DNA of 51,506 nucleotides from Pseudomonadota bacterium (GTDB lineage: Bacteria > Pseudomonadota > Gammaproteobacteria > Acidiferrobacterales > Acidiferrobacteraceae), in the NCBI GenBank assembly GCA_021784755.1, contig JAJYHM010000039.1, positions 1 to 51,506 on the forward strand, read 5' to 3'. Under the pieces are notes generated by a model. The model was not told the DNA's origin and did no database searches. It saw only the letters and a list, made by a program, of their open reading frames with translations. The stretch's first letter is position 1, and every line of letters begins with the position of its first letter. The position numbers and the translations under genes were made by a program. Positions 26,667 to 37,042 of the stretch are shown here, piece after piece.

Positions 26667-28007
26667 ATGATCGACAAGGTCGTCATCGCCAACCGCGGGG
26701 AAATCGCCCTGCGCGTACAAAGGGCCTGCCGGACGCTCGGCATCAAGACCGTGGCGCTCCATTCCGAGGCCGATCGCGACGCCAAGTATGTGCGATTGGC
26801 GGATGAGTCCGTATGCATCGGGCCCGCGGCGGCCGCCAAGAGTTACCTCAACATCCCGGCGGTCATAAGCGCCGCCGAGGTGACCGACGCGGTCGCCATC
26901 CACCCGGGTTACGGCTTTCTGTCCGAGAACGCCGACTTCGCCGAACGTGTGGAACAAAGCGGGTTTATTTTCATTGGCCCGCGGCCCGAGACCATCCGGC
27001 TCATGGGAGACAAGATCTCGGCGATCCGCGCCATGAAGGAGGCCGGCGTCCCCTGCGTGCCCGGCTCCGACGGGCCGCTCGACCACGATGAGACCCGCAC
27101 GCTCGCCATCGCGCGGGATATCGGCTACCCGGTGTTGATCAAGGCGACGGGGGGCGGGGGCGGGAAGGGGATGCGCGTGGTCCATTCCGAGGGGGCGCTG
27201 TTGAGCTCGGTGGCGCTCACCCGTGCGGAGGCCAAGGCGGCGTTCAATAATGACGTCGTCTATATGGAGAAGTACCTGGAAAAACCCAGGCATGTCGAGT
27301 TTCAGGTCCTGGCCGACGAACACGGACACGCCATCCACTTGGGAGAACGCGACTGCTCGCTCCAGCGGCGTCACCAGAAGGTGATCGAGGAATGCCCGGC
27401 ACCCGGGGTCTCGGGCGAAATGCGCGAGCGCATGGGGGCGGTCTGCGTCGAGGCCTGTCGGCGCATCGGCTATCGCGGCGCAGGGACCTTCGAGTTTCTC
27501 TACGAGAACGGCCGGTTCTATTTCATAGAGATGAATACACGCATCCAGGTCGAACATCCCGTCACCGAGCTTGTGACCGGGATCGACCTCGTGCAGCAGC
27601 AGATCCTGATCGCCTCGGGAGAGCCCCTGCGCTACCGGCAGGAGGACATCGTGATGCGCGGGCACGCCATGGAGTGCCGCATCAACGCCGAAGATCCGAC
27701 GAACTTCATGCCCTCGCCTGGGCGCATCACCCAGTACCATCAACCGGGCGGACCGGGCATTCGCGTCGATTCGCACGTCTATAACAACTATGTGGTGCCC
27801 CCGCACTACGACTCCATGATCGGCAAGGTCGTGGCCTACGGAGACAACCGCGGAGTGGCCATGGCACGGCTGCGCATCGCCTTGAGCGAGATGGTGGTGG
27901 ATGGCATCAAAACGAACATCCCGCTCCATCATCTCCTCTTGAACGATGCGCTCTTCCAGGCCGGTCCAGTCGACATCCATTACCTCGAAGAACGCCTGAA
28001 GGCGTAA
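26667..28007 (+). CDS. accC: Biotin carboxylase subunit of acetyl-CoA carboxylase
   Basis: A 446-residue ATP-grasp enzyme carboxylating biotin on AccB, committing carbon to fatty acids. [12 protein letters not shown], the glycine-rich ATP loop [14 protein letters not shown], and the catalytic [14 protein letters not shown] are all intact. The length is standard. In the aroQ-accB-accC-prmA run. Confidence 0.99.
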   Translation: MIDKVVIANRGEIALRVQRACRTLGIKTVALHSEADRDAKYVRLADESVCIGPAAAAKSYLNIPAVISAAEVTDAVAIHPGYGFLSENADFAERVEQSGFIFIGPRPETIRLMGDKISAIRAMKEAGVPCVPGSDGPLDHDETRTLAIARDIGYPVLIKATGGGGGKGMRVVHSEGALLSSVALTRAEAKAAFNNDVVYMEKYLEKPRHVEFQVLADEHGHAIHLGERDCSLQRRHQKVIEECPAPGVSGEMRERMGAVCVEACRRIGYRGAGTFEFLYENGRFYFIEMNTRIQVEHPVTELVTGIDLVQQQILIASGEPLRYRQEDIVMRGHAMECRINAEDPTNFMPSPGRITQYHQPGGPGIRVDSHVYNNYVVPPHYDSMIGKVVAYGDNRGVAMARLRIALSEMVVDGIKTNIPLHHLLLNDALFQAGPVDIHYLEERLKA

Positions 28008-28017
28008 GGACCGCGCT

Positions 28018-28890
28018 TTGAGCGTGAGACTTTCGTGCAGCGCCCCCGGGTCCCGCGTGGAGCTACTGGCAGAACTCCTCGACGCGGCGGGGGCCTATGC
28101 GATCGCCTTCGAAGAGGCACCCGGAGGGCCCGCCTTTTACGATGAGGGCTTGGCCGCCGAACCACGCTACTGGCCGACCACGCGCATCGCCGCGTTCTTT
28201 GCAAGCGAGGCGGCGGCGCGCTTTGCGTGCGAGATCGTGGCCGACGAGGTCCGTGACCTTGCGCGCGACGCGGTGGCCGACGAGGGATGGGAGGCGCTCA
28301 CCTCGCGCGACTGGCAAGCGTTTCCTGTGGCCGAGGGCCTCTGGATCTATCCGCAGGCCGAGGACGCGCCGGCCGGGCGTCTCGCCATCCATCTGGACCC
28401 GGGGCTCGCCTTCGGCACCGGCACCCACCCGACCACGCGACTTTGTCTCCAATGGCTCGCCCAGACCCTGCGCGAGGGCCGCGCGGCTCGCGCTCATGTT
28501 CTCGATTTCGGATGCGGATCGGGGATACTGGCCATCGCGGCGCTGCTCTTAGGTGCCGACACGGCGCTCGGCGTAGACATCGATCCGCTCGCGCTTTCAG
28601 CCACCGAAGACAACGCGCGTCGCAACGCGGTGGGCGACCGGCTGCGTATCGCGCCGACACTCACACCCGATGACGGTCCCTACGACCTCGTGGTGGCCAA
28701 CGTCCTGGCCCGGCCCTTGATGGCGCAGGCCGCGGCCCTCACGCGCGCCACGGCGATCGGCGGCCGCCTGGCGCTCTCGGGGATCCTGCCCGATCAAGCC
28801 GCGACCGTCGCTTCCGCGTTTCCAGAATTCCATCTCGCGGCCGTCGAAGACGAGGGCTGGATCCTCTTGCACGGCAGGCGCGGCGCATGA
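28018..28890 (+). CDS. prmA: Ribosomal protein L11 methyltransferase
   Basis: Methylates ribosomal protein L11 using SAM. The 290-residue protein has the PrmA N-terminal substrate domain and a class I methyltransferase domain with LDPGLAFGTGTHPTTRL, DFGCGSGILAIAALLLGAD and VVANVLARPLM (the NxLA catalytic motif). TTG at 28018, 10 bp after accC, gives the normal N-terminus; GTG at 28024 is an alternative. prmA next to accC is common in gammaproteobacteria. It overlaps the following gene by 4 bp. Confidence 0.96.
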   Translation: MSVRLSCSAPGSRVELLAELLDAAGAYAIAFEEAPGGPAFYDEGLAAEPRYWPTTRIAAFFASEAAARFACEIVADEVRDLARDAVADEGWEALTSRDWQAFPVAEGLWIYPQAEDAPAGRLAIHLDPGLAFGTGTHPTTRLCLQWLAQTLREGRAARAHVLDFGCGSGILAIAALLLGADTALGVDIDPLALSATEDNARRNAVGDRLRIAPTLTPDDGPYDLVVANVLARPLMAQAAALTRATAIGGRLALSGILPDQAATVASAFPEFHLAAVEDEGWILLHGRRGA

Positions 28891-29519
28891 TCCTGACCCA
28901 GTGCCCCTCATGCCGCACGCTCTTCCGGGTCGAGGGCGAGGCCCTGGAAGTCTGTGGCGGGGCGGTGCGTTGCGGGGAATGCGGGGCGGTTTTTCAGGCT
29001 GACGTCTATCGGCTCGACGAGGCGGCGGGCGAGACCGCAAGTAGCACGAGGCGCAGGCGCTGGCCGTTCGCCGTGGCCGCCGGACTTCTCGCAGCCGGTC
29101 TCGCCGTCCAGGCCTTGTATGCGGCGCGCCAGCCGCTTGCGCGCATAGCCATGACCCGGCCCGTGATCCACGTCGTCTGTCGGGCGCTGGCGTGCGGGCT
29201 CGCGCACCCGGCGGCGCCCGGTCGCTTTCGGCTTCTGGCCCCCGAGGTGCGCCTCATCGGCGCAAGCCATGTCTTGCGTATCCGCGCCCGTCTCGAAAAC
29301 ACCGCCGACTTCCGCCAAACCGTGCCGCATCTGGCGGTGACCCTGCTCGACGCAAGGGGTGCGCGGATCGCCCGCGCCGGCTTCCCCGCAAGCACCTTCC
29401 TGCACCATCCGAGACCCGCCCTGGGACCTGGGGGGCAGGCGAGAGTACGGCTCACCTTGCGCATCCCGGCGCAAGCGGCGGGCTATAAGCTCACACTCTT
29501 TTCGACCGGAAAACGATAG
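28887..29519 (+). CDS. Zinc-ribbon DUF3426 membrane protein
   Basis: A 210-residue protein of the MJ0042/DUF3426 type. The N terminus has a zinc ribbon with CPSCRTLF and RCGECGAVF cysteine pairs, then one transmembrane helix (FAVAAGLLAAGLAVQALYA, about 52-70) and a C-terminal periplasmic domain with a beta-rich segment (LRIRARLENTADFRQTVP). Its position between prmA and dusB is conserved in many proteobacteria. Function is not known. Confidence 0.88.
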   Translation: MILTQCPSCRTLFRVEGEALEVCGGAVRCGECGAVFQADVYRLDEAAGETASSTRRRRWPFAVAAGLLAAGLAVQALYAARQPLARIAMTRPVIHVVCRALACGLAHPAAPGRFRLLAPEVRLIGASHVLRIRARLENTADFRQTVPHLAVTLLDARGARIARAGFPASTFLHHPRPALGPGGQARVRLTLRIPAQAAGYKLTLFSTGKR

Positions 29520-29574
29520 GTCTCCCCGCGCGACCCTTTTCTCGGTATCATGTCCGGCTTCCCGGACGCGACGC

Positions 29575-30555
29575 ATGCAGATCGGACCTTACACGCTCAA
29601 GAACACGCTCTTCGTGGCGCCCATGGCGGGTGTCACGGATCGGCCTTTCCGCATCCTCTGCCGGACGCTGGGGGCGGGCATGGCGGTCTCCGAAATGGTG
29701 ACCTCGCAGTCGCTGCTCTACGGCTCGGAAAAGACGCGTCGGCGTGCCGACCACGAGGGGGAGCCAGAGCCCAAGTGCATCCAGATCGCGGGCGCGGACC
29801 CCGCAATGTTGGCCGACGCCGCGCGCTACAATGCCGACCACGGCGCGCAGATCATCGACATCAACATGGGTTGTCCGGCCAAGAAGGTCTGCAATGTCAT
29901 GGCGGGCTCGGCGCTCCTGCGCGACCCGACGCTTGTGGCGCGACTCCTCACGGCAGTGGTCTCGGCCGTGGACGTGCCCGTGACCCTAAAGATCCGAACC
30001 GGCTGGGATCGGGACCATCGCAACGGGGTCGAGATCGCGCAGCTCGCCGAATCCTGCGGGGTAGCGCTGCTCGCAGTCCACGGGCGCACGCGATCGTGCT
30101 TCTTCGAGGGCGAGGCCGAGTATGAAACCATCGCCGCCATCAAGTCTGCGGTCCGCATCCCGGTGATCGCCAACGGCGACATCGATAGCCCCGAAAAGGC
30201 GCAGGCGGTGCTCGCCGCCACCGGCGCCGACGGCCTTATGATCGGACGCGCAGCCCAAGGGCGGCCCTGGATCTTCCGCGAAATCGACCATTACCTGAAG
30301 ACCGGCCAAAAACTCGCGCCGCCCAGCCGCGCGGAGCTGTACACCGTCCTGATGGAACATCTGGAGACGCTCTACGCATTCTACGGCGAACACACGGGGG
30401 TGCGCATGGCGCGCAAGCATATCGGTTGGTATAGCAAAGGGCTCGCAGGCGGCGGCGCCTTCCGGCACGCCGTGAATCAGGCAGACACGGTCGAAGAACA
30501 ACGCCGTCTCCTGGAGGAGTTTTTCGGGCAAGGGCTCGCGGGAATCGCGGCATGA
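29575..30555 (+). CDS. dusB: tRNA-dihydrouridine synthase B
   Basis: A 326-residue FMN enzyme reducing uridines in tRNA to dihydrouridine. The N-terminal FVAPMAGVTDRPFR, the catalytic-Cys block MGCPAKKVCN, KIRTGW, HGRTR and the FMN-phosphate loop NGDIDS are all present, with a C-terminal helical tRNA-binding domain. The ATG at 29575 starts MQIGPYTLKN, as in family members. It overlaps fis by 4 bp, the conserved dusB-fis operon. Confidence 0.97.
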   Translation: MQIGPYTLKNTLFVAPMAGVTDRPFRILCRTLGAGMAVSEMVTSQSLLYGSEKTRRRADHEGEPEPKCIQIAGADPAMLADAARYNADHGAQIIDINMGCPAKKVCNVMAGSALLRDPTLVARLLTAVVSAVDVPVTLKIRTGWDRDHRNGVEIAQLAESCGVALLAVHGRTRSCFFEGEAEYETIAAIKSAVRIPVIANGDIDSPEKAQAVLAATGADGLMIGRAAQGRPWIFREIDHYLKTGQKLAPPSRAELYTVLMEHLETLYAFYGEHTGVRMARKHIGWYSKGLAGGGAFRHAVNQADTVEEQRRLLEEFFGQGLAGIAA

Positions 30556-30857
30556 GCGACGACAAACGGGCAAGGGCGGGACGAGGACCTCTCGCGGGCT
30601 GTGTGCGACTCGCCGTGGAACGCTATTTCGCGGACCTGAACGGCCAGTGTCCCGGCACGTCCCTGTATGAGACGGTCATAGGCGAGGTCGAGGCCCCTCT
30701 CATAGAGACGGTCATGCGCCACGTCGGCCACAACCAGTGCCAGGCGGCCAAGATCCTCGGCATCAATCGCAACACACTGCGCAAGAAACTCCAAAACTAC
30801 GGGCTCGCCGACCGGCCGGACACCTCATCTCCCACTCAAGGCAGCGATTTACTATGA
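30552..30857 (+). CDS. fis: Fis family DNA-binding protein
   Basis: A 101-residue nucleoid protein. The C-terminal helix-turn-helix is typical Fis: [36 protein letters not shown] (residues about 50-86). The N terminus is longer and less conserved than in E. coli Fis, with a basic stretch. Organised as dusB-fis-purH, with 4-bp overlaps on both sides. An additional unannotated role for the extra C-terminal tail is not evident. Confidence 0.95.
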   Translation: MSDDKRARAGRGPLAGCVRLAVERYFADLNGQCPGTSLYETVIGEVEAPLIETVMRHVGHNQCQAAKILGINRNTLRKKLQNYGLADRPDTSSPTQGSDLL

Positions 30858-32404
30858 AGAGAGCGCTCATCAGCGTGTCGGATAAGACCGGCATCATCAA
30901 TCTCGCGCGCGCGCTCACACAGGCGGACGTGGAGATCCTGTCGACAGGCGGCACGGCCAAGCTCTTGGCGCAGTCGGACATACCGGTCACCGAGGTCGCG
31001 GCCTACACCGAATTCCCGGAGATGCTCGACGGACGACTGAAGACCCTGCATCCGCGCGTGCACGGCGGCCTGCTCGGGCGACCGGACCGGGAGTCCGACC
31101 GCACGGCGATGCGGGATGCCGGCATCCTCGGTATCGATCTGCTGGTCGTCAATCTCTACCCCTTCGAACGCACGAGCCGCGACCCGCGCGCGCGTTTCCC
31201 CGATGTCGTCGAACAGATCGATATCGGCGGGCCCGCCATGCTGCGGTCGGCGGCCAAAAACCACGAGCATGTGCTCGTGGTGGTCGACAGCGGCGATTAC
31301 GGCATCGTGATCGAGGCCCTGAAGGACCCCGCGACGGTCACGCCGGAGACCCGCCGACGACTGGCCGCCAAGGTGTTCGCACACACGTCGCGCTACGACG
31401 GCCTGATCGCGCGCTACCTGGGCGGGGAGCCAAACTTCGCCGAAGCCCTGCCGGAGATCTTGAACCTCACCTTCGTCAAGCGCTTCTCGATGCGTTACGG
31501 TGAGAACCCCCATCAACGCGCAGCCTTCTACGAAGCACCCGATGCAAGCCCCGCGTCCATCGCCCAGGCCACCAAGATCCAAGGCAAGGACCTGTCGTTC
31601 AACAACATGACCGACGCCGACGCCGCCTTGGAGTGCGTGCGCGCCTTTGCGGAACCGGCCTGCGTGATCGTCAAACACGCCAACCCCTGCGGGGCCGCCC
31701 TCGGTGAGACCCTGTCCGCGGCCTATGAGCGCGCCTATGCGACCGACCCCACATCGGCCTTCGGCGGCATCATCGCCTTCAATCGCCCCCTGGACGGAGC
31801 CACCGCCCAGCTCATCGTCGGACGCCAGTTCGTCGAAGTCATCATCGCCCCGGAGGTAACACCGGAAGCAGCGCGGGCGCTTAGTGCCAAGCCCGGCATC
31901 CGAGTATTGGTCGTGAACATGACCGAACCCATGCACACCGGGCTCGATTATCGGCGCGTGAGCGGCGGCTTGCTGGTCCAGGACCGCGATGCGCCCGAGA
32001 CCGATGTCAGGCTCGAGCCCGTAAGCCGCAGGCGACCGAGCGCCGACGAGACGCGCGATCTCGTCTTCGCATGGCGTATCGCCCAATTTGTGAAATCGAA
32101 CGCCATCGTCTTTGCCCGAGACGGGCGCACGATCGGCATAGGGGCCGGGCAAATGAGCCGGGTCGACAGCGCGCGCGTGGCGGTCTGGAAAGCGGAGGAG
32201 GCGGGCCTTGCCGTCAAGGGTTCGGTGCTTGCGTCCGATGCGTTCTTCCCCTTCCGTGACGGCCTCGACAGTGCCGCTGCCGCGGGCGTGACTGCTGTCA
32301 TCCAGCCGGGCGGCTCGGTGCGCGACGCCGAGGTCATCGCCTCCGCCTGCGAACACGACATCGCCATGGTCTTTACCGGCCGGCGCCACTTTCGGCACGC
32401 CTAA
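30854..32404 (+). CDS. purH: Bifunctional AICAR transformylase / IMP cyclohydrolase
   Basis: Catalyses the last two steps to IMP. The 516-residue protein has an N-terminal cyclohydrolase/MGS-like domain ([43 protein letters not shown]) and a C-terminal transformylase with [10 protein letters not shown] and FVGRQF-type motifs. The ATG at 30854 overlaps the fis stop by 4 bp. It is joined to purD by a 1-bp overlap. Confidence 0.98.
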   Translation: MKRALISVSDKTGIINLARALTQADVEILSTGGTAKLLAQSDIPVTEVAAYTEFPEMLDGRLKTLHPRVHGGLLGRPDRESDRTAMRDAGILGIDLLVVNLYPFERTSRDPRARFPDVVEQIDIGGPAMLRSAAKNHEHVLVVVDSGDYGIVIEALKDPATVTPETRRRLAAKVFAHTSRYDGLIARYLGGEPNFAEALPEILNLTFVKRFSMRYGENPHQRAAFYEAPDASPASIAQATKIQGKDLSFNNMTDADAALECVRAFAEPACVIVKHANPCGAALGETLSAAYERAYATDPTSAFGGIIAFNRPLDGATAQLIVGRQFVEVIIAPEVTPEAARALSAKPGIRVLVVNMTEPMHTGLDYRRVSGGLLVQDRDAPETDVRLEPVSRRRPSADETRDLVFAWRIAQFVKSNAIVFARDGRTIGIGAGQMSRVDSARVAVWKAEEAGLAVKGSVLASDAFFPFRDGLDSAAAAGVTAVIQPGGSVRDAEVIASACEHDIAMVFTGRRHFRHA

Positions 32405-33678
32405 TGAAGATACTGATCGTAGGGTCGGGGGGACGCGAACACGCCTTGGCCTGGAAGGCGGCGCAATCGCCGCTCGCCTCCGAGGTCCTGGTCGCGCCCG
32501 GCAATGCCGGCACCGCGCGCGAGCCCAGAATTCGTAACATCCCCGTCGAAGCGACCGACATCGACGGGCTGATCGCAGTCGCGCAAGACTTGCGTGTCGA
32601 CCTCACCATCGTGGGCCCCGAGGCCCCGCTCGTGGCCGGCATCGTCGACCGCTTCGCGAAGCTCGGTTTGGCGTGCCTTGGCCCCACGGCCGCCGCCGCG
32701 CGACTCGAGGGCTCGAAAAGCTTCGCGAAGGAGTTTCTCGCGCGCCACCGCATCCCCACCGCGCGCCATGAAACCTTTACCGATGTCGCCGCCGCGGCCC
32801 GCTACCTGAAAGATCATCCGGGCGCCCATGTGGTGAAGGCCGACGGCCTGGCCTCCGGCAAGGGCGTCGTGGTGGCGGAAGAGGAGAAAACGGCCCTGGA
32901 GGCGGCGACCTCCATGCTGAACGGGGAGTTCGGAGACGCAGGTCGGCGCATCGTCATCGAAGAGCGTCTGATCGGTGTGGAAGCAAGCTTCATCGTGCTG
33001 GCCGACGGACTCGACTATGTGGCCTTCCCGACATCGGAAGACCATAAACGGCGCGACGACGGTGACCGCGGACCCAATACCGGCGGCATGGGTGCCTTCT
33101 CGCCGGCCTCGGCGGTCGACGCACCCCTGGAGGCCGTGATCCGCGCGCACATCATCGAGCCGACATTGCGCGGACTGAAAGACGATGGCCACCACTATCG
33201 CGGCTTCCTGTACGCGGGCCTCATGCTGACCGCCGACGGCCCCAAGGTGCTGGAATTCAATTGCCGCTTCGGGGACCCGGAGACCCAGCCCATCATGATG
33301 CGGCTGCGGTCCGACCTCGTGGCGCTCACGCACGCGGCGGCAACGGGACAACTCGGTAAAGTTGCCCTCGAGATCGACCCGCGCCCGGCGCTCTGCGTCG
33401 TGCTGGCGGCACCCGGCTATCCCGCGGCACCGCGCACCGGCGACCCCATCGGGGGTCTTGATGCTACCGACCCCGAGTGCCGGGTATTCCACGCCGGGAC
33501 GCGGGACAAGGACGGGCAGGTCGTCTCGAGCGGCGGCCGCGTGCTTGGCATCACGAGCCTCGGGGCCACGCTCGAAGAGGCGCGCGAACATGTCTATCGG
33601 CGTCTGCAAGGTATCACGCTCGACGGCGCGCTCTATCGCCGCGACATAGGCCGCAGGCCCTATGGGGTACGCCCATGA
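32404..33678 (+). CDS. purD: Phosphoribosylamine-glycine ligase (GAR synthetase)
   Basis: A 424-residue ATP-grasp enzyme of purine synthesis joining glycine to phosphoribosylamine. [16 protein letters not shown] opens the protein, [14 protein letters not shown] marks the ATP site, and [15 protein letters not shown] and [11 protein letters not shown] complete the signature. The purH-purD order is the usual one. It overlaps the next gene by 4 bp. Confidence 0.98.
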   Translation: MKILIVGSGGREHALAWKAAQSPLASEVLVAPGNAGTAREPRIRNIPVEATDIDGLIAVAQDLRVDLTIVGPEAPLVAGIVDRFAKLGLACLGPTAAAARLEGSKSFAKEFLARHRIPTARHETFTDVAAAARYLKDHPGAHVVKADGLASGKGVVVAEEEKTALEAATSMLNGEFGDAGRRIVIEERLIGVEASFIVLADGLDYVAFPTSEDHKRRDDGDRGPNTGGMGAFSPASAVDAPLEAVIRAHIIEPTLRGLKDDGHHYRGFLYAGLMLTADGPKVLEFNCRFGDPETQPIMMRLRSDLVALTHAAATGQLGKVALEIDPRPALCVVLAAPGYPAAPRTGDPIGGLDATDPECRVFHAGTRDKDGQVVSSGGRVLGITSLGATLEEAREHVYRRLQGITLDGALYRRDIGRRPYGVRP

Positions 33679-34238
33679 GGGCGAGCGGACCGGGGATCCT
33701 ACGGCGCGACCCGGCGGTCGTGGCGCGGATCGTGCGCGCGGGCGGCGTGGTGGGCTATGCGGTCGAAGCCTGTTTCGGGCTGGGTTGCGACCCCCGCAAC
33801 ATGACAGCGGTGCGGCGCCTGCTGCGCCTCAAGCGGCGGCCGGCGGCCAAGGGTCTGATCGTGCTCGCCTGCGACCTCAAGGCCTTGCGCCCCTATGCAC
33901 GGGATCTGCCGCCACAGGCGCGCGCGACCTGGCCCGGCCCACACACTTGGCTCGTGGAGGCAAACCCCATGCTGTCGACCTCGGTACGCGGTCATCATCG
34001 CGAAGTGGCGGTGCGCGTCACCGCGCACCGGCAGGCCGCGCGGCTCGCGCGCCTCTGCGGCGGGGCGCTGATCTCGACGAGCGCCAACCGCGCACGCGAG
34101 CGGCCGGCCCGCAGCCATCGTGAACTCTGCCGGCGCATGGGCCGGGGACTGGACGCGGTGCTCGCCGGTCGCATAGGTGGTCTGGCACGGCCGACTCCCA
34201 TACGGGATGCCCGCAGCGGGCGCTTGGTGCGCCGATGA
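33675..34238 (+). CDS. TsaC/YrdC-like threonylcarbamoyl-AMP synthase
   Basis: A 187-residue YrdC-fold protein. It has [18 protein letters not shown] (KRxxxKG nucleotide site), WPGPHTW and ISTSANRA (the STSAN motif), as in the TsaC subfamily that forms threonylcarbamoyl-AMP for tRNA t6A. The start ATG at 33675 overlaps purD by 4 bp, and hemF follows with another 4-bp overlap. A tsaC-hemF pairing is common in gammaproteobacteria. Whether it is the sole TsaC is not visible here. Confidence 0.92.
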   Translation: MRASGPGILRRDPAVVARIVRAGGVVGYAVEACFGLGCDPRNMTAVRRLLRLKRRPAAKGLIVLACDLKALRPYARDLPPQARATWPGPHTWLVEANPMLSTSVRGHHREVAVRVTAHRQAARLARLCGGALISTSANRARERPARSHRELCRRMGRGLDAVLAGRIGGLARPTPIRDARSGRLVRR

Positions 34239-35146
34239 ATACCCCGCGCGCCGAGGTCGAGAATTACCTGAAGGACCTGCAGGACCGCATCTGCCAAACC
34301 CTGGCCGCGCTCGACGGCGCCGCCGGCGGCTTTCGCGAAGACCTCTGGCAACGCCCCCAGGGCGGCGGCGGGCGCACGCGGGTCCTGACCGGCGGCCAGG
34401 TCTTCGAGCAAGCGGGGGTGAATTTCTCGCACGTCTTCGGCGAGGGCCTGCCGCCCTCGGCGAGCAAGGGGCGTCCGGCGCTGGCGGGCTCGGCCTTCGA
34501 GGCCGTGGGGCTCTCGCTCGTCATCCATCCGCGCAATCCGTATGCACCTACCACCCACTGCAACCTGCGTTACTTCGAGGCCCGCACCGAGCCCGTCACC
34601 TGGTGGTTTGGCGGCGGCTTCGACCTGACGCCCTATTACGGCTTCGCGGAGGACGCGCGCCATTGGCACGCTACGGCGCGCGCGGCGTGCGCGGGCTATG
34701 AGGCCGGCGCCTATGAGCGCTACAAGGCCTGGTGCGACGAATACTTCTTCCTAAAACATCGCAACGAGCCGCGCGGCATCGGCGGGCTCTTCTTCGACGA
34801 CATTCAAAGCGGTGATTTCGCCCGCGATTTCGCCTTCGTAAAGAGCGTGGGCGATCATTTCCTGCCCGCCTACGTCCCCATCGTCGAGCGTCGTCGGGAT
34901 CAACCCTACGGCGAGCGCGAGCGGGATTTCCAGCTCTATCGCCGCGGGCGCTATGTGGAGTTCAACTTAGTCTACGACCGCGGCACCCTGTTCGGACTCC
35001 AGTCCGGCGGCCGCACGGAATCGATCCTGATGTCCTTGCCACCCGAGGTGCGTTTTCGTTACGACTGGCGCCCGGCACCCGGCACTCCCGAGGCTGAACT
35101 CTACGACATCTACCTGAAGCCCCGGGACTGGTTGGCCGGGGCCTAG
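34235..35146 (+). CDS. hemF: Oxygen-dependent coproporphyrinogen III oxidase
   Basis: A 303-residue aerobic enzyme converting coproporphyrinogen III to protoporphyrinogen IX. Diagnostic motifs are [24 protein letters not shown] (catalytic His), [12 protein letters not shown] and [10 protein letters not shown]. It links this stretch to the hemH/hemL operon at the left of the window. Using oxygen implies an aerobic or facultative lifestyle. Confidence 0.98.
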   Translation: MNTPRAEVENYLKDLQDRICQTLAALDGAAGGFREDLWQRPQGGGGRTRVLTGGQVFEQAGVNFSHVFGEGLPPSASKGRPALAGSAFEAVGLSLVIHPRNPYAPTTHCNLRYFEARTEPVTWWFGGGFDLTPYYGFAEDARHWHATARAACAGYEAGAYERYKAWCDEYFFLKHRNEPRGIGGLFFDDIQSGDFARDFAFVKSVGDHFLPAYVPIVERRRDQPYGERERDFQLYRRGRYVEFNLVYDRGTLFGLQSGGRTESILMSLPPEVRFRYDWRPAPGTPEAELYDIYLKPRDWLAGA

Positions 35147-35170
35147 GGTCAGGCGATCAGGGGAGGCCCT

Positions 35171-35752
35171 ATAGTCAGAATAATCAGAGCGACGGTCGCG
35201 GCCCTCGTGTTCTTGGTGGGGGCCCAGGTCGCGCATGCGAATCTCCCCAAAGGGCCGCTCTGGGGCTTCCTGCGGCATACCGCGTCCATCCGCCAGGGCG
35301 CGGGCCCGGCACGGTTCTATGTCTTCTTCGATCCCAACTGCCCCTATTGCCACAAGCTTTACGAGACACTGCAGCCCCTGATCCAGCGCACAGGGCTTGC
35401 CGTGCGTTGGGTGCCGGTCGGGATACTGGCGCTCTCGAGTTACGGGAAGGCCGCGGCCCTGCTGGAGGCCGCGGACCCGGCGGCGACGCTGGCGCGTATG
35501 GAGCGGGGCTTTCGTAACGGACGGGGGGCACTGCGTCCGGCGCGCGCGACTCCGCGTGTAGCCCGCGCGCTCCTCTATAACGTCCGCCTGTTTGAAGCCT
35601 CCGGCGCCCAGGGGGTCCCCTTCCTGGTCTTTCGGACGCCAGCCGGCGATGTACGCACCATAGAAGGCGATCCACCCGACGCGGCGCTCGCGCGCATCGT
35701 GGCGGACATCACCGGCCCCTCTAGATCGAGATCACAAACGGCAGGGCCATGA
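35171..35752 (+). CDS. DsbA/DsbG-like periplasmic thiol-disulfide protein
   Basis: A thioredoxin-fold protein with active site FDPNCPYCHKLYE and cis-Pro loop GVPFLVF, as in DsbG/DsbC-type proteins. A signal peptide needs residues upstream of the first canonical start (GTG 35207), which leaves only ten apolar residues with no basic n-region. The frame is open back to the hemF stop, yet contains no ATG, GTG or TTG there. An ATA at 35171 would give IVRIIRATVAALVFLVGAQVAHA, a textbook signal peptide, and has GGGGAGG 4 nt upstream. I place the start there as a non-AUG initiation candidate; GTG 35207 or a sequence error are alternatives. Confidence 0.85.
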   Translation: MVRIIRATVAALVFLVGAQVAHANLPKGPLWGFLRHTASIRQGAGPARFYVFFDPNCPYCHKLYETLQPLIQRTGLAVRWVPVGILALSSYGKAAALLEAADPAATLARMERGFRNGRGALRPARATPRVARALLYNVRLFEASGAQGVPFLVFRTPAGDVRTIEGDPPDAALARIVADITGPSRSRSQTAGP

Positions 35753-35915
35753 AGGCAAGTCCGCCGAGGATGAGCCATACTTCCTGTGAGACGAGCATGG
35801 GGAAGATGATAAGGCCCACACCCGCGAACAGGGCCATCGCGTGCTGCTGCTTGCGCCCGTACACGAAATAGGCGGAACCTATGGTGCCGAAGATGAGTCC
35901 GAGAATCAGATCCAT
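35721..35915 (-). CDS. Small two-helix membrane protein
   Basis: A 64-residue protein beginning MDLILGLIFGTIGSAYFVYG and ending in two further hydrophobic stretches (FAGVGLIIFPMLV and LILGGLAFMALPFVI). A GGAGG ribosome site lies seven bases before the ATG. Similar small proteins are annotated only as hypothetical or 'amino acid transport' in other bacteria, from memory. It converges with the DsbG-like gene, overlapping its end by 32 bp. Confidence 0.75.
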   Translation of the reverse strand: MDLILGLIFGTIGSAYFVYGRKQQHAMALFAGVGLIIFPMLVSQEVWLILGGLAFMALPFVISI

Positions 35916-36024
35916 AAAGCGCCTCCTCCTTCGCCAGGCCTCCTCCTGGCGCGGGGCCGTGGGCCTGCTGGGCTTTCTGCCGAACCTCTGGTCATCGACG
36001 CCGCCTCTGCTCCTGCTCGAGCAT

Positions 36025-36480
36025 ATGCACCAGGGCCAGCAACTCACATGGGCGGTCCCCGCCCATTCGGGCCAGTATCCGGCGCCAGTGACGGGCGTCA
36101 CGGTCTCTTCCTGGACCGTGGTCCCCGGCAGTCCCGTGAGCGGCCCGCAACCGCCCGACCGCGTGGTCCGATTTTACGTGGCGGGTCGCCTCAAACCCAA
36201 GCTGCTCTGCCTCGTGGATGTGCGCTACTTCCCGCAGGGCAACGCGTGGGTCCCGTATTATCGCATGGACGAGCGCATGTACTTCACACGCCGCGGTCAC
36301 CAGTGGGTGCCGCTCACGTTCCTAAACGGGGTCCCGGCGCTCGTGACCGCGACCCCGCTTGGCTTCGCCAACGCCGCCGGCTATTACCAGGGCTTTAGCT
36401 TCTCGCGGACCACGGGGCCCATCACGCTCGCCGGCTGGAGCGTTATCCGCGACGACGCGAGCCCCTTGCCGGCCCCCTAG
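36025..36480 (+). CDS. Hypothetical protein, soluble
   Basis: A hypothetical protein with no family recognised. It is rich in aromatic and Pro residues (WVPYYRMDERMYF, AGYYQGFSFS), which suggests a beta-rich extracytoplasmic domain. The start is uncertain: ATG 36025 gives 151 residues, while an in-frame GTG at 35959 would add a hydrophobic lead (VGLLGFLPNLWSSTPPLLLL) but overlaps nothing annotated; further upstream starts would run over the divergent small membrane gene. No clear ribosome site supports either. Confidence 0.5.
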   Translation: MHQGQQLTWAVPAHSGQYPAPVTGVTVSSWTVVPGSPVSGPQPPDRVVRFYVAGRLKPKLLCLVDVRYFPQGNAWVPYYRMDERMYFTRRGHQWVPLTFLNGVPALVTATPLGFANAAGYYQGFSFSRTTGPITLAGWSVIRDDASPLPAP

Positions 36481-36592
36481 GGTCGCGCCATCTCAAAAGG
36501 CCGGCGGATCGCTTGGCGCTCGGCGCGGACGGAGCCGTTGTCGCAGGCCAGGGGACGGTCGTATGCTGTCGCGAGAGACCGGGAGGCACACG

Positions 36593-37042
36593 ATGGATGC
36601 GGCCGACGAGACATCCCCGACGGAAGGAGGCGGCGCCGCGGCACTCGATATTCGCGGCGACGCGAGGCGTCGTGCGGCCGCCATGCGCGCTACGGCCCTC
36701 TCGGTCCTTGTGCCCGCCCTCGCGCGGGGCCTCTGCGCCCGGCGGATTTGGGTGTTCGGGTCGGTGGCGCGGGGCGTGCCGTCGCGAGATTCGGATCTGG
36801 ACGTACTGGTCGCGGTGGGAGACACCCTTGCAGCCTTGCCGTTCAAGGAGAGGGTAGCGGCGGCCTATGAGATCGCCGCCCGCGCATCCCTGCCCTTTGG
36901 CTGCGACATCATCCCGTGGACGCAAGCCGAGCTCGCCGCGAAACGGCGCGCGGGCGGGCTTTTTTTTCGGACCTTATGGGAGGAACGGAGTCTCGTCTAT
37001 GAGCATCGAGACGGAATTCGCGCAGGCCGCGCGCTGGTTTAA
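36593..37042 (+). CDS. MNT-type nucleotidyltransferase (antitoxin-like)
   Basis: A 149-residue minimal nucleotidyltransferase. The signature GSVARGVPSRDSDLDVLV (residues about 61-78) matches the GSx10DxD motif of MntA-like enzymes, and IIPW with a downstream Glu forms the third acidic position. A GGGAGG ribosome site lies 6 bp before the ATG at 36593. It overlaps the HEPN gene by 44 bp, the usual MNT-HEPN module order. In this family the MNT protein neutralises the HEPN RNase by AMPylation. Confidence 0.85.
   Translation: MDAADETSPTEGGGAAALDIRGDARRRAAAMRATALSVLVPALARGLCARRIWVFGSVARGVPSRDSDLDVLVAVGDTLAALPFKERVAAAYEIAARASLPFGCDIIPWTQAELAAKRRAGGLFFRTLWEERSLVYEHRDGIRAGRALV

Noticed and set aside
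26463..27980. 505-codon minus-strand open frame
   Set aside because: Antisense to accB/accC with no recognisable domain.
30836..32398. 520-codon minus-strand open frame
   Set aside because: Antisense to purH, whose motifs are complete.
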